Positions 42,701 to 54,400 are shown, counted from the stretch's first letter. The stretch is DNA of 64,000 bases from Myrmaecium sp. VS I D KN 1 (GCA_019775845.1 JADQAV010000009.1:992001-1056000); one strand, 5' to 3'. Translations and numbers: made by a program. The notes: generated by a model from the sequence alone, not told the origin.

Positions 42701-45700
42701 CTTGGCAATGACAATGTTCTCAAACATTTTGGTAAGCTCTGCCGGTGTGGTATCCAGGGGCAGGTTTCCAACCCACAGCTGCTTCACATCCTCCCGGTTA
42801 GCTCCTATGTGATGAGGAGAGCATGCATCAGGTCCGTTCAGTTCATCTGGAAGTGGCTGGTAATATGGTTCCGAATGGTCATTGGGGTCAGAATATGGCA
42901 GGGAGTCAAAGTCTGCTAGTATGGCACTGGAAAACCGTCTTCCCCCACTATATCTCTCAGAAAAGCTTCCCCTACCACCGCGTCCGGTGATGGACCTATA
43001 CCGGCCACGGTATTGTCCACGGCTGTGGTGTGATGAGTTCCGCCTCTGACATTGTATTGGTTGCTCCGAATACATTTGCGACGGTAGTATCATAGAATGA
43101 TTTGTCATGTCCATTAGCCTTATATCACCAGGGATTCCTGGTGGGTACATGGCTGTTGGAGGCCGGACGAAGGGAAGACCATGGGCATGATGGATCTCCG
43201 CGTTGGCTATATGTGGAACTTGGAAAAAGTTTTCGGAGGGGGATGAAGGGGTATGATGTACTGGAATATGTTGATATGTTAGATTTTCAGCACTGTGTAT
43301 ACCCCGGCTGCTGTGAGTACTCTCCCATGGTTGCAAGGGCATATCCGTGGGCGTGAGCCGATCATGAAACTGAGTCACAGAGTCCCTGTCAATGACAAGA
43401 GATGGAAGGGCCGGATCTATCATATAAGCAGACGGCTGATTGGCTAAGTAGGACGTTTGAAATCCGTTGCTCCGATGGTACGGTTGCGAAAATCTGCGCC
43501 TCCCTCCACGTGATATTGGAATCATCCCGGTCTGAGAAGGCGACTGGCATGGGACTTCCGCTCTGAAGGAGCCTTGCACTTGTGGCGCGACGTTCATAGA
43601 CACTGTATGGTTCACGTATCCGGCTGGGTCGCAGTAACGAAGCGAAGCTGCTGCAAGGTCCGAACCACTTTCCGGTCGTCTGCAGGAGACTGTATGCGAA
43701 GGTGAGGATTGATTTCCTAGTGAAGGGCCCACTGTAGGTGCTTGTGTCGACGTAGGATGGAGCTCAAAACTGGCAGGGTCTTTGGAAGTGGAGCAAACCG
43801 TATCAACTACGGGAGCAGAAGCGGGAATAGATAAGTTTGTGTTCCGAGAAGCCTCAATCTCTTGCTCTGGTGGAGGAACGGACAGGGAACCTTGTTTGCC
43901 TTCTCTCTTCTGCTCAGCCTTCAAAGAGGTTGAACGTTTGGAGTGCGTAGAACGGATGGTTGGCGAGGGTTTTGTGGGCGTCGCATCGTTCGCATGTCCA
44001 ATAGCCGTGACATCTGTTGAGGGGTGAGTAGGTACCACTGATGTGTTCCGTGTGACTGGAGGCGTGTCCGCCCTCTCAGTTTCCGTCACCGTTTCAGTGA
44101 TTGATTGAGCTTTTCTGCGAGCTTTCCCAGTCGGAGTAGAAGCTGCAGCTGGAGCTGGAGCAGGGGCCTGGGGTTCTTTTGCTCTCGTGGAGCCTTTCTG
44201 AGCTTTAGTTGGCACATCAGTAACAGCCGGTTGGATCAATTCTTTCACCGGCTTTTTTACAGAAACTTCCTTGGGCTCAGTCGACGCAGCAGTAGTGATC
44301 AGTTCTTGAGCATGTACCAGTTCCTTTGCCAGGCCTTCTGCGTGAGCATCCCCGGACGCTATTAGAGAAGCAGTGGTAGCTGCGGCTGAGGGAGATGTCG
44401 GTTTCTTTGTCTGTCCCCTTACGCAGGCCTCTCCGTGCTGAATCATGGTAACAGTCGTAGCCGGCACTTTTGAAGGCGCTGGCTCCTTTCCGTAAGCCCC
44501 ACTTGGCTTTTTCGGCGCAGAAGTGATTTCCGGAGCCTTGACAGGCCCCGGCTTCTTGCCGTCAGGTTCCTTGGCCTTACTTGGGACAGCAGCGGTGGCT
44601 GGAGCTTTGGGATGTTCCCCCTCTTTCCCATGGATTTCCGTGGATTTTGTTGCAGGAACAGTGGTGTCCGGGCCTTGAGGCCGTGCTGTTTCTCTCACCT
44701 TAGACTTTATCACAGCATCAGTGGTTGCTCGAGCTTCAGGAAGCGCCAGTCCTTTCACCAGATCTTTTCTACAGGCCGTCTCCGATTTGCTCGGAGCGGT
44801 TGTGGTGATCGCATCCTGAGAATGCACCCGTGCCTTTATAGGAGCTTCTTTAGCAGTAGTGTTCGGGCCTTGAGAACCAGCTCGTTCCTTTGTGGGAGAT
44901 TCCATGTCGCACTTGCTGGGAGCAGCGATGGCGGCGGGCTTTTGAGGATGCGCCCGGTCCTTTCTGGGAGATTTGGCAGACCGTTTCGGAGCCGCAGAAG
45001 CGGTGTGTGGAGGATGTGCTTGTCCTTGCACAGGGGCTTGTTTGGTAGGAGCTTGCTTGACCGGAGCAGTGGTCGAAGCTGTACCTTGTTTTATAGGACT
45101 ATCTTTCGCCTGGCTCTGAGCAGCAGTGGCGGCTGGATCTTGACGATGTCCCGTTTCCTCTACAGGAGTATCCTTGACTGGAGCAGTAATTTTAGTTGTA
45201 GCTTGTGGGAATGTGCATGCCTTCCGAGGAGATTCCAAAGTCAGGGTAGCAGTGGTTGGCGGCTCCTGAGAACGTGCTCGTTCGTTGTTGGGGTGCTTGA
45301 TAGATCCCTGACGCGGCTTGGAAACCGTTCGAGCGGATAGGCTTCTCCCTGATTCCAAAGTAGTAAGATGTATGTTATTTCCAACTACAGGGCCTAGCCC
45401 CTGGTCAGCTGGTGTCGACTTCTTATTAGTTTGTTCGGAAGACGGTTCAGGCCGCGTCGGAATCTTTGGGGCCACTGTAGATGCTTCAGCAATCTGGACG
45501 GCTGTGGGAGCCTGACGAAGCGAATCCGTCATACGCATCATGTAATTATGAGGTAGGTTTGCACAAAGGTGCCCATAGATATGCCTAGAAACGTCATGAA
45601 GAGCGGGAATATTGCCGGATCGCTCGATTTCGTGAAGTCTGTGTTTGATCTCAATGAAGGCATGGGCCAGAAACTGCCTAGTATGGGAGCGTAAGTCGTG

Positions 45701-46255
45701 TTCAGTGAAGACTTTGTCGACGATCGCAAGCGGCTCCTCGACGTCCATAATTGACGAGCAGAGCTCCTGGAGTTTCCCTGGATGATCAAGACACCATTGA
45801 GCAGCAAAGTGAAGCATTTCGGCATTGTTCTCGGCTCCTATCCAATGCAGTACTCCGTGGCAGAATGAGGGCGAGAGGGTTTGAATGTCGTAAGGATCGA
45901 AAAACTCATTGATGTCAACCTCGTTCGTGACGTTGAAGATTGCTTTGCAATGCCATGGAAATTCCCTCCGCAACTTTCTGACGGTCTCATATAAGTCAGT
46001 TCGCGGATCGGTGCGTGCTACGACCGACGGATGAGGCGTGACCGAGCGGGGTTGTAGTCGACCAAGTTCAGTCGAGAAGAGGGCGTGGCGAACATTTGGT
46101 GGCCTTCGCATAGGCATCCATGGGAAACGAAAAATGACGTCCTGCTCAGCTGCTGTCTTTGAAGCCATGCTCTCCATGAAAACAGCAAGCTCTATGGTGT
46201 GCATGGGTTCGTTCGAAGCGACCAAAGAGACATCGGAAGGTACCGACGCGGTCAT
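39713..46255 (-). CDS. Giant 2180-residue fungal protein with one RRM
   Basis: A single exon of 6.5 kb. Residues 1-250 form a complex, probably helical domain (FRFPWMPMRRPPNVRHALFS, WHCKAIFNVTNEVDINEFFDPYDIQ, LHFAAQWCLDHPGKLQELC). Residues about 315-755 are a long Lys/Pro/Ala/Thr-rich region with degenerate repeats. An RG-rich patch lies near 1072-1102 (RGQYRGRYRSITGRGGRG). An RNA-recognition motif follows at about 1158-1230, with RNP2-like LWVGNLP and an RNP1-like stretch near FGLVGFHSASDARQG. The remaining 950 residues are low-complexity, charged and Ser-rich (SKKQGKKRKALDKKPAKGKD). The layout suggests an mRNA-binding scaffold; the process is unknown. The downstream end was taken at the first stop. 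Third positions are less GC-biased than in neighbouring genes. Confidence 0.85.
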   Translation of the reverse strand: MTASVPSDVSLVASNEPMHTIELAVFMESMASKTAAEQDVIFRFPWMPMRRPPNVRHALFSTELGRLQPRSVTPHPSVVARTDPRTDLYETVRKLRREFPWHCKAIFNVTNEVDINEFFDPYDIQTLSPSFCHGVLHWIGAENNAEMLHFAAQWCLDHPGKLQELCSSIMDVEEPLAIVDKVFTEHDLRSHTRQFLAHAFIEIKHRLHEIERSGNIPALHDVSRHIYGHLCANLPHNYMMRMTDSLRQAPTAVQIAEASTVAPKIPTRPEPSSEQTNKKSTPADQGLGPVVGNNIHLTTLESGRSLSARTVSKPRQGSIKHPNNERARSQEPPTTATLTLESPRKACTFPQATTKITAPVKDTPVEETGHRQDPAATAAQSQAKDSPIKQGTASTTAPVKQAPTKQAPVQGQAHPPHTASAAPKRSAKSPRKDRAHPQKPAAIAAPSKCDMESPTKERAGSQGPNTTAKEAPIKARVHSQDAITTTAPSKSETACRKDLVKGLALPEARATTDAVIKSKVRETARPQGPDTTVPATKSTEIHGKEGEHPKAPATAAVPSKAKEPDGKKPGPVKAPEITSAPKKPSGAYGKEPAPSKVPATTVTMIQHGEACVRGQTKKPTSPSAAATTASLIASGDAHAEGLAKELVHAQELITTAASTEPKEVSVKKPVKELIQPAVTDVPTKAQKGSTRAKEPQAPAPAPAAASTPTGKARRKAQSITETVTETERADTPPVTRNTSVVPTHPSTDVTAIGHANDATPTKPSPTIRSTHSKRSTSLKAEQKREGKQGSLSVPPPEQEIEASRNTNLSIPASAPVVDTVCSTSKDPASFELHPTSTQAPTVGPSLGNQSSPSHTVSCRRPESGSDLAAASLRYCDPAGYVNHTVSMNVAPQVQGSFRAEVPCQSPSQTGMIPISRGGRRRFSQPYHRSNGFQTSYLANQPSAYMIDPALPSLVIDRDSVTQFHDRLTPTDMPLQPWESTHSSRGIHSAENLTYQHIPVHHTPSSPSENFFQVPHIANAEIHHAHGLPFVRPPTAMYPPGIPGDIRLMDMTNHSMILPSQMYSEQPIQCQRRNSSHHSRGQYRGRYRSITGRGGRGSFSERYSGGRRFSSAILADFDSLPYSDPNDHSEPYYQPLPDELNGPDACSPHHIGANREDVKQLWVGNLPLDTTPAELTKMFENIVIAKKTEVVVKDRSAFGLVGFHSASDARQGLALHGREFKGRKLNIQVSHKHTESGFGYTMPRVPSSPYGESLRNAQRPLTSTDQMTKGSYRNTQAQGVEVAITGTRSHQSHGYSLQDVRSEIYPDARASTPNNPTERKQKEVSSRRNNKVSSSAFPGLTEDTSATSLRSSDDAHSREPAAVQGQIESNVAAPLANPTYEERNDPRCRKERCGPHSASKDVMSKAIAGAYEQDYGKREKKPKPKRELKEDISASSSAEHAQSVNISVYHKGKHERRLQERPAPASKSCHEHSVLEDKSSKNQAPGHEGKEKRTEASLEFDAEQSKLDDSIILPTSPDVSTVNMTVLDASPQEEPQSESRKMTVSALNSSKKASSPGDRSKCIEAPSSDTTGRAEARDAGSVTSHESLALERMSLGEATSTAQRLGVDGCQSLPCLPLPSVETAVTTVITGGSSASDDNKTEVNTDDTKPQATHLDDSFHSAKSNLSSISDTDDKSSTEKMSESTSTISQPQPTPAHPVQGPSVSEGSKHKKETKSGPSQTPSLHPFARQKTSKKQGKKRKALDKKPAKGKDVLDPEFSGTNSSAAHSESKLSAGEEEPQPNLPKISTAAEASAQKGDGQAHSHDDLGFDPEEGEVCAAGNDESIKPHSLGSIEESLQSTNDKEKSDIDQNLRDMTTRERSSSVVGGASPEFPSSKPQLQSLKTAYREEAPQQAKACGLAAWQAAPAQLQRADREAIARRKLEISEGKAPVSAPQSFITIYSKTTSTGLGSRRIVKTETTCSQAPGLRTGDRALPARDSSSPNTPSAPDPKPSASGEELSERPAPRVALPDKEHYDKDTSAPGQPSVCESELSRADKRKKQHHARKANWAKKKKEEKALSARAIEAQGSVHSYVKDAHHGRNNGAAFTGQTQEVDEALSALSKGGRGAGTNVHLDSSIPELYSGTYTGSASDTGYPPATDASPETGDHSDRSQSGGVPSITILSTSDLGRMGRYQILPADR

Positions 46256-46928
46256 CCTGAACGTGCAGGTACGAGGATCGAAAGAATGAGAAGAAAACGA
46301 GTGGCAGAGGAGCCGCTAGGAATCGAGGTGTCAACCGTACGCAATAGGGATGTGGTTGTTGTTGGTGTTGGAGAGGTGTATCGCAGACAGAAGGAAGTGA
46401 ATAGGTTCGGGGATGACTGGATAGTGTGCCGTCAAGCGGCGTGCAGCATTCGATGGAGCGGAAGGGAAGCGATGCAAACAGGTTCGCGTCACATCCAATG
46501 CGGCAGCAACGGACTGATGGTAGATATTGCCCTGTTAAATCAAGGTTCCTTTGCTCGCAGGCCACTTCTGCTGTCAACCGAAGCCAACAAACGACAGGTA
46601 ACGGAGAGCAACTACGAAGCAAACGAAAGTTGAATAAATGAATTTAAGACACCGACCTACTCACATTTCAGCGCAAACGCCCAACAAAACGACTGTCTTG
46701 CCCGCCTTCACCGCTCCTTCAATAACGCATTCTACCCGTGCATTTGCTGCGGCTTCCCATCCGCACGACATCGGCAACGGTTAAATCTCGCTGTGGAGAA
46801 GAGCCTACAGATTAGCTACTCTTTGTACCTCGTAATCGACTTAAGCTACGCAACTGAGCATCACTAATGATCGTGTTGGCCTTCCGCATTGCGCGGGTAT
46901 ACTACAGGAAACGAGCGTGTGTATCCGG
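46256..46928. other. Promoter of the giant RRM gene and 3' flank of the FMP46-like gene
   Basis: About 670 bp between tandem minus-strand genes. Antisense open frames at 46199-46641 overlap the RRM gene start and have no recognised product. Confidence 0.45.
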
Positions 46929-47584
46929 CTATTTGGACGTCTCCTTCGTCTGCTTCAACAACCGGAGAATCTCTGATTCATTGTCACCGGGGACTGCACA
47001 TGAGTTAGCCTACCAGTTCTCAACATGACAAGGTGCACGCCTTACTAGCTTTGCCGTTGTTCCAATCCACAATCTACGAGTTCGTTGTCAGCGTCAATGT
47101 AAGGAAGCCGATTCGGCATACTCGCTCACCAAAGGACGCTTGAAAGCGTTCTCGTTCGATTTTAGCTTCTTCAGGGCATCACTTTCGCTGTTTGCACCTT
47201 CGATGACCGTGCCAATATTGCCACTTCCCAGGTACTCCAGAATGCTCTTCAGCTGGTCGGAAGTGGGTGCAGACTCTTGCACGTCAAGTTCAAATTCGTA
47301 TCGCTCGGCGGTGCTCTGCTGGTCATGATTGGAGGCCTGGTCCAGAGTGGCATGTGAACTTGCGGTAGCATTGGCTTGCTTCAAGATGTTCAATGCTCGC
47401 AGCGACGGCTGGCTCGAAGGCGAATGGAACAGGGTAATGACGTTTTTGGTACCGCGCTGAGGATGCTGTTAGCGAGTGTGTTTGCTTCTTGTTCGGCACC
47501 GCGGTCATCTCTCCGTGAGGATCGATCGCCGCAGCCGTCCTGTTGAGAACTTGCCTCCTTGAAGAGATTGCGAAGAAAAGACAT
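46929..47584 (-). CDS. FMP46: Mitochondrial Fmp46-like protein (DUF1687, thioredoxin-like fold)
   Basis: Four exons (47555-47584, 47130-47456, 47046-47073, 46929-46993) give 149 residues in a consistent frame. The reading is MSFLRNLFKE, then RGTKNVITLFHSPSSQPSLRAL, NILKQANATASSH, FELDVQESAPTSDQLKSILEYLG, NAFKRPLIVDWNNGKA and PGDNESEILRLLKQTKETSK. This matches the fungal DUF1687/FMP46 family, in which the yeast member is a mitochondrial protein with a thioredoxin fold and a presumed redox role. The usual N-terminal FHSPSS loop has no Cys here. The first intron is a GC-AG intron: the donor is GCAAGT directly after GAG, and the acceptor is CCTCAG. The other two introns are GT-AG (56 and 52 bp). 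An in-frame upstream extension exists but reads as leader. Confidence 0.88.
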
Positions 47585-48483
47585 CCTGAATATGGCGGTG
47601 TTCTGAAACCAATTGCGAGTTCCAAGGGCGAAGACTGAAGGATGTTTAAAGCTTCGGAGCTCCGTGGAAGCTTGAGCTCCCGGGGTGACGTCGGGTGGTT
47701 TGCGCGACAAGGACCGGGGTCCGATCTGAAAGTGCCACCAGATTGCACACCTCCTCTCGGAGCCATTTATGGATTGATTTACTGAGAAACTCACCGTTCG
47801 ATGGTTGCCTTTTAAAGTCATCCTCTGGATACTAATGGATTAGATCTCCAGAAATCGCTGATCGAACTTCCATGATCGATAATTTTGCTTTCCACCAGGT
47901 TACAGAGTACTTGCATACAACGATCCAACTCCAATACAGACCAGTTCAACACAATACAATTGCTTCCAACATGGAACCCAGCAGTGAGCTCCTGTGTTCA
48001 AGGACTCCTTATCAAAAATCTACCTCCCATCGTCCAACCTCTATCTGTTCTTTCATATTCTCTTTCAATAACCGTGTCCTTCGGCGCGTCCTGCATTGAG
48101 CTTCGTCTTGCGATCCGACCGCGAGGTCCTTTCCGCCAACCCACCCTGCCTTCCCTTTCTTTCTTATGGCTCAACTCAGTCGGCCTCTCCATTCCCAGCT
48201 TGAGCTTGAATACTCTCCAAGCTCAGCCATCACTCACCCGGAGGTATTCATTTGGGACCCATGGTGGACCTCGCCTACCCGGAAGCACACTCCGCGCGAC
48301 CCACAAGAAGGCCCTAACCACGAACCATCCCGCCAGAATTGCCCATCTCCGTCCCACTCACATTAATCCTCGTGCCACAGCAGCTATTAAAGACACGATC
48401 CAACAGTCTAGCAAGCGACATCCATTCGATGTCGTTATAATCGCACAAGGCAAAACGGGTTCCTCATCAAGCAGCAAGAAATT
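47585..48483. other. Intergenic region upstream of the FMP46-like gene
   Basis: About 900 bp containing the FMP46-like promoter and the 5' flank of the tRNA gene. A 207-codon + frame at 47885-48508 is low-complexity and runs into the tRNA, so it is not called. Confidence 0.45.
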
Positions 48484-48605
48484 GTCTCGTTGGTCTAGTT
48501 GGTTATGACGTCGGTCTCATATTCATCATCATCGGTGATAGAGGTATGATCAGCTCCCAGAGTTGAGCGATCCGAAGGCCACGAGTTCGACTCTCGTACG
48601 AGGCA
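48484..48605 (+). tRNA. Elongator tRNA-Met (CAT) with 48 bp intron
   Basis: The mature parts fold as a tRNA: acceptor stem GTCTCGT (48484-48490) with ACGAGGC (48598-48604, one G-U pair) and discriminator A at 48605; D arm around GTCTAGTTGGTTATGAC; anticodon stem TCGG/CCGA with loop CTCATAA; a five-base variable loop; and T arm ACGAG-TTCGACT-CTCGT. The anticodon CAT and the match to fungal elongator tRNA-Met sequences set the identity. An intron of about 48 bp (48522-48569) sits one base 3' of the anticodon, the canonical position cut by the SEN endonuclease. Internal A and B boxes (TGGTCTAGTTGG, GTTCGACTC) are present. Confidence 0.93.
48522..48569 (+). other. tRNA-Met intron
   Basis: A 48 bp insertion between anticodon-loop positions 37 and 38, inferred from the fold. 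Its exact ends could shift by one base because A flanks both sides. It includes the repeated triplets TCATCATCATC. Confidence 0.8.
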
Positions 48606-49348
48606 CAGCTGTGATTGCCCTGCTGCGGTAAAACGCACATGGCAATCGTGAATATCTTTTTCTTTTTCTCCCCATATATACTTTCCCAACCCTTTTCCCC
48701 CGACCACTATAAGCATTTCAGTCACAAGTACTGATACGGGCGGTGGTCAGGGCCGACATTTTTAAGGGTTGAACGGTGTTGAGGATAGCTGACATGCGGA
48801 GCCTGTAGATAATCGACAGAGAATCATAATTTTGTTCAGGAGGCGGTATCTCCGAGTAGTCATGACGAAGTGAAGATATAGTAGGGAGAAGACCACACGA
48901 GCTCAACTTCTCCGTGTATAGTCGACCCTTCTTACCGGGATACCAAGCATATCCTTGTCTTGAAAGGTTCAAACCAATCGTTCACACTAAGCCGGAATCC
49001 TAGATCATCACCGTATTCGTCGTTCAAGATAAGCAGAACCTTCTTTTAACAGTTCCGTCTTAATCATATGCATTCAATCGAAGTGACCAGAGATGGGAGG
49101 AAGACTTCTCAATTGAAAGTATAACCCCTATAGAGCCAAAATATACAACCTGCGCCGAAGTATGCCCCTTCCTCCCCAGGAGATGGTTTCCATTGTCCGG
49201 CAGATACTTCTTCAAGGATATCAACCGCCATGATGTACGTCCCACCCCTGATCCAGGGTTATAGCAAGTACCCAGAATCAACAAGTCGTCGAATTCATTC
49301 CCGTGCCTCCCATTCTTGACGGTCCGAGCCTCAAACGAATCCGATCGT
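48606..49348. other. Intergenic region
   Basis: About 740 bp. A T-rich run just after the tRNA (TTTTTCTTTTTC near 48658) can act as a polymerase III terminator, although it lies some 50 bp downstream. Nothing else is recognised. Confidence 0.45.
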
Positions 49349-50732
<1,384 letters not shown>

Positions 50733-51467
50733 ATGCGTCTCTTCGCTGCCGTAGCTCTGCTGAGCTCCTTGACCTCCGCGAGCTCCCTCCTCCGGCCTCA
50801 GTCCTTCTTCTCGAACGAGGACGATGCCTCCACGCACCGCATCCCAACCGTGCATGAGTCCGCCGTCCAGGCACGCCGGCTGCTACGCCTCGAGTCCATC
50901 GGCACCCTCTCAACCGTTTTCCCCTCCTCCAAAGACGATGTTGCCGCGGCCGAGAATCGTCCCGCCGACGTGGGCGGCGTCCCCATCGGCCTGATGGAGT
51001 ACTTTGGCGACTGCGAGCCCGACACGGGCAACCCGACCGTCCTCGCCATCGACATCGCGACCAGCTTCAAGAATGTGGCGGCGGGCAGCAACATCACCCT
51101 CTCGCTGCGGTGGCATCCCCCCTACGCGTCCAAGCGGCCGTACAGCGCCGCCGCCATGCCCCGCGTCGCCCTACTCGGCCACCTTGAACGGATCGACGAG
51201 GACACCATCCACAAGGCCGGCCTGGCCGCCTGCTTCGTCAAGTACCACCCCGACGCGGCGTGGTGGCTTCCGGGCAACCGGATCCACGAATCGCACTGGG
51301 TCAGGCTCGTCGTCGACGAGGTATACTGGATTGGTGGCTTTGGTGATCGCGCCTACATTGGCTGGATCCCCGTCGAGGAATGGCGGAGCGTGACCAGCGA
51401 CGAGATTGACGAGTGCAGATTGCCCGGGGAGAAGACTCGTGGCGTTTGGCCGCAGTGGGTGTTTTAA
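50733..51467 (+). CDS. Secreted CREG-like protein (FMN-binding split-barrel fold)
   Basis: A single exon encodes 244 residues. The first 18 residues (MRLFAAVALLSSLTSASS) are a signal peptide. The rest has the order of the CREG family, a catalytically silent branch of the pyridoxamine-phosphate-oxidase fold: TVHESAVQARRLLRLESIGTLST, then PIGLMEYFGDCEP, ATSFKNVAAGSNITLSLRWHP with an N-glycosylation site, PRVALLGHLERID, CFVKYHPDAAWWLPG and HWVRLVVDEVYWIGGFGDRAYIGWIPVEEW. Animal CREG1 is a lysosomal or secreted glycoprotein. In fungi a vacuolar or secreted location is expected, with unknown function. The frame extends upstream to 50598, but the signal peptide fixes the start. Confidence 0.9.
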   Translation: MRLFAAVALLSSLTSASSLLRPQSFFSNEDDASTHRIPTVHESAVQARRLLRLESIGTLSTVFPSSKDDVAAAENRPADVGGVPIGLMEYFGDCEPDTGNPTVLAIDIATSFKNVAAGSNITLSLRWHPPYASKRPYSAAAMPRVALLGHLERIDEDTIHKAGLAACFVKYHPDAAWWLPGNRIHESHWVRLVVDEVYWIGGFGDRAYIGWIPVEEWRSVTSDEIDECRLPGEKTRGVWPQWVF

Positions 51468-54400
51468 GAGGAGGAAGTGCGTGTCGATACAGACGTGCGG
51501 CTGATGTCACACCGGGCGCCATGCATTATCGTCAATCCGACGCCAAGGAGGTGCTCCAGAATGCACGCGGAGAGATCACTGGAACATTTGGCTTACCACT
51601 TGCAGTAGGCTTTTGGCGGTCGCGCTTTACTGGACTACTTCTTTGGGAAACATTAACCCAAGCTCTTACCGTTCATTTAATAGCATGCAAGCCGGTTGAG
51701 GTACAGACGCTGCAATGACCATGTGCTACTGTAGCCAGGTGCATTAATGAACGACAGCTTTATCACACAATTCCACTCTTCAAGCACTGATTTGTACAGA
51801 ATTGCTTTTTTTGTCTTTGTTACCTCGGATATTCCATCTGTCTCACTAATGCCTGCCCGCACTTGTCGTTATCCATTTTAACTTTCCGGACTCGAGACTG
51901 ATGGCCAGGTACTATGGAAGCGTAAGGGATAGCACCTCGCATCTCTCAGATCATGCATAGGAAGCACCTTCGCTGTGACACGACGTGCGACCTCCCCTTT
52001 CGTTGCTCTCCCTGGCCACGAGATATCGATTGCCCACCGCCATCCCTTGCCAACTGCAGCCGGGGAAAGGGCGTGTGCGGAGAACCACACACGGGTAGTA
52101 CAAGACGCAACGAGGGCACGGGGTCGGGATGATCCCTCCACACCCGTTCCACCACCCACAGATGCATCTCGCACTTTGGGGGGCGCACGGTCATAGGGAC
52201 CAGAGCCGCTGTCGGGAAGCCACAGGTACATTCATGTACATCATTCCAGCGTCCACGCGCCCGGCTGTCGGAAGATGTCGCACGAAGGAGCAAAAGAAAA
52301 ATAGGAAAGGAAAGGCATGCGGGCAATCAATCGTACAGGCGAACCCTTGGCTTGACGCACGCACCGCATACCACCAGCATGCCGGGTCCGGACTTGAGGA
52401 GGATCTTGCTGCCGCTGCTGCCAAGCGCCACGGGAAAGCCCGGCAACGGTGATCACGTATGGCCAAGGAGGGAAGAAAGCACAGGAAAAAGAAAAACGAC
52501 GGGATCGACATGGGCTTTTCGCTGACGATCAGGAAGGTGTTGCAAGTTTTTTTGGCCGCCGTCCGCTGGAAGTTCATACTCCGTGATGGTGAACTTTTCG
52601 AGGTCGTGTCCGGCGTCGCCCAGAACATGGGTCGTTTGCGCTGCTGTCCCATTGACAACGGAGGAACGCAAACTCGGGTGGTACTGTCTTGTCGTCGAAG
52701 CGGCGGGTGCACCGCGTCGACAGCAAACAAGATGATCCTTCTAGCTGGTGTTGACGTTGGGGAAGGTGTCCGTTCCCCTTCTTGCTGTCACCATGGATGC
52801 CTTCAGTCTGTCCAAGGTAACGGAGAAACCAGCATCGTTTGGAGCGAGATGGGAGATCCGTCCATCCAGTTCCCCTGTAAGCCAAAGAGATCCAGTTGGA
52901 ACCAACCAGCAAAGCCAGCCAGTCAAACGACCGCGATGCAACCGAACCGTGTCGATCCAACGCACCTGCAGCAACAAGCGGGAATAAAAAGGAGGAAGGC
53001 GTTTGGCGAACGGCCCGCTCAACCATTCAGCCACCTACCTACAATATAGCCACTATTGTTATCGCAGCACATTCGACGATACCGTAAAGATGCTTGTAGA
53101 TAAGACGATCCAACAACGACCAGTGGTTGAGTACATGCGCCTTCAGCGCATGTACTTACCCGAGCCACCCCGTGTTTCTCAAAGCCCCCCACGAATCTCC
53201 CCCAGCTTTTATTGTGTCGCACAAGGCTCAGCTGGAATGCAACCGTTCATCAGGCAGCTGCGTGAAAGGATGATCCCTCCGCCCCGCGGTGGCTTGCCGT
53301 GCTTTCGGGGGAAGCGAGACGTGCGCGGTTAAATAGCATCGACCGACAAACACAGCACAGCATGTAGGTACAGCGTATCCTGCTTGCATTTGCAGATCCA
53401 GCTGGGAGCCTCCGCCGCTAAAATCATGCTGTCGCATGCATCCTTGGACCTTAAATAAGCGGAGATGGCCGACGGAGTGCATCTCTTACCTCCTGCTCGT
53501 CCTTGTTTCTTCTCCTTTTTCGCGAGGGGCCCCCCTGGCTGCGTTGAACCATTCGGAGAATTTAGCCTCCCACGGACAAGACGACCTGTGACGCAGGAAG
53601 ACGAGAGGAAAGCGAGAAGTGGCATGGGTGGTGGTTGGGCGTGTGGGGCGCCGAGCGGTGTCGATCATCCACCACCACCGACCGTTTGTTTCCTCCCGTT
53701 CGTCGCGTCTCTCCGCGGACGAGCAAAGAGAGGACGTCAATGGTCAGCAATAAACGCCGCCGTTCTGTCGATGCAGAGTCAGGTCGCGGCCTTGCATCTT
53801 TACATATCATGCGTCGCAGGGACAGTAGGACATCACGATAGTTACCTCGTAAATTGTGTCTCACGCGCCCGCTCATCACAAGGCATCAAAGCCCATCCAT
53901 CCTAGCCATGAGGTACATAGTGATATAGTGCACCGTCACGACTCCGCGTGGGCCGATGACTGCGGGCGCACTTTGCCATTCACCTTCTTTTCCTGGCTTC
54001 ATCCAACAAGGCACTCGGCACAGCTCCGTTAACGATGCGCGGGGGTGGCATCAAGGATCGCGGATGGGGTAGATGCAAGGTTGCAAGGTTGCAAGGTCTC
54101 CAGCCGCGCCGCTGCAAGGCCGAGGACGCGCAAAAACAAGGAAGAAAAGAAAAAGAAAAGCAGCCCATACCATGTTCCGCTGGTGGATATCGAAAAAGAA
54201 AAAAAGTCGATTAACTCATTCACCTACCGTAATCACATCAACCAACCCACCGCGGGGCGGACGTTAACCATAATGTCCACACGTCGAGAAAAGAAGAAAA
54301 CAGGCACCACGGCGTGGTGGGATGGATGGCTCTCGGGACGTGACGATCATCATACCCCCCACCCCCGATCCCGCCCGCCGTTTCGCTCCCGCGAGCCATA

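Noticed and set aside
47885-48508. 207-codon + frame
   Set aside because: It reads into the tRNA-Met gene and is low-complexity, so it is not a gene.
52191-53049. Overlapping frames on both strands, including a segment TEYELPADGGQKNLQHL on the minus strand
   Set aside because: The segment looks protein-like, but no start, splice pattern or family could be supported around it.
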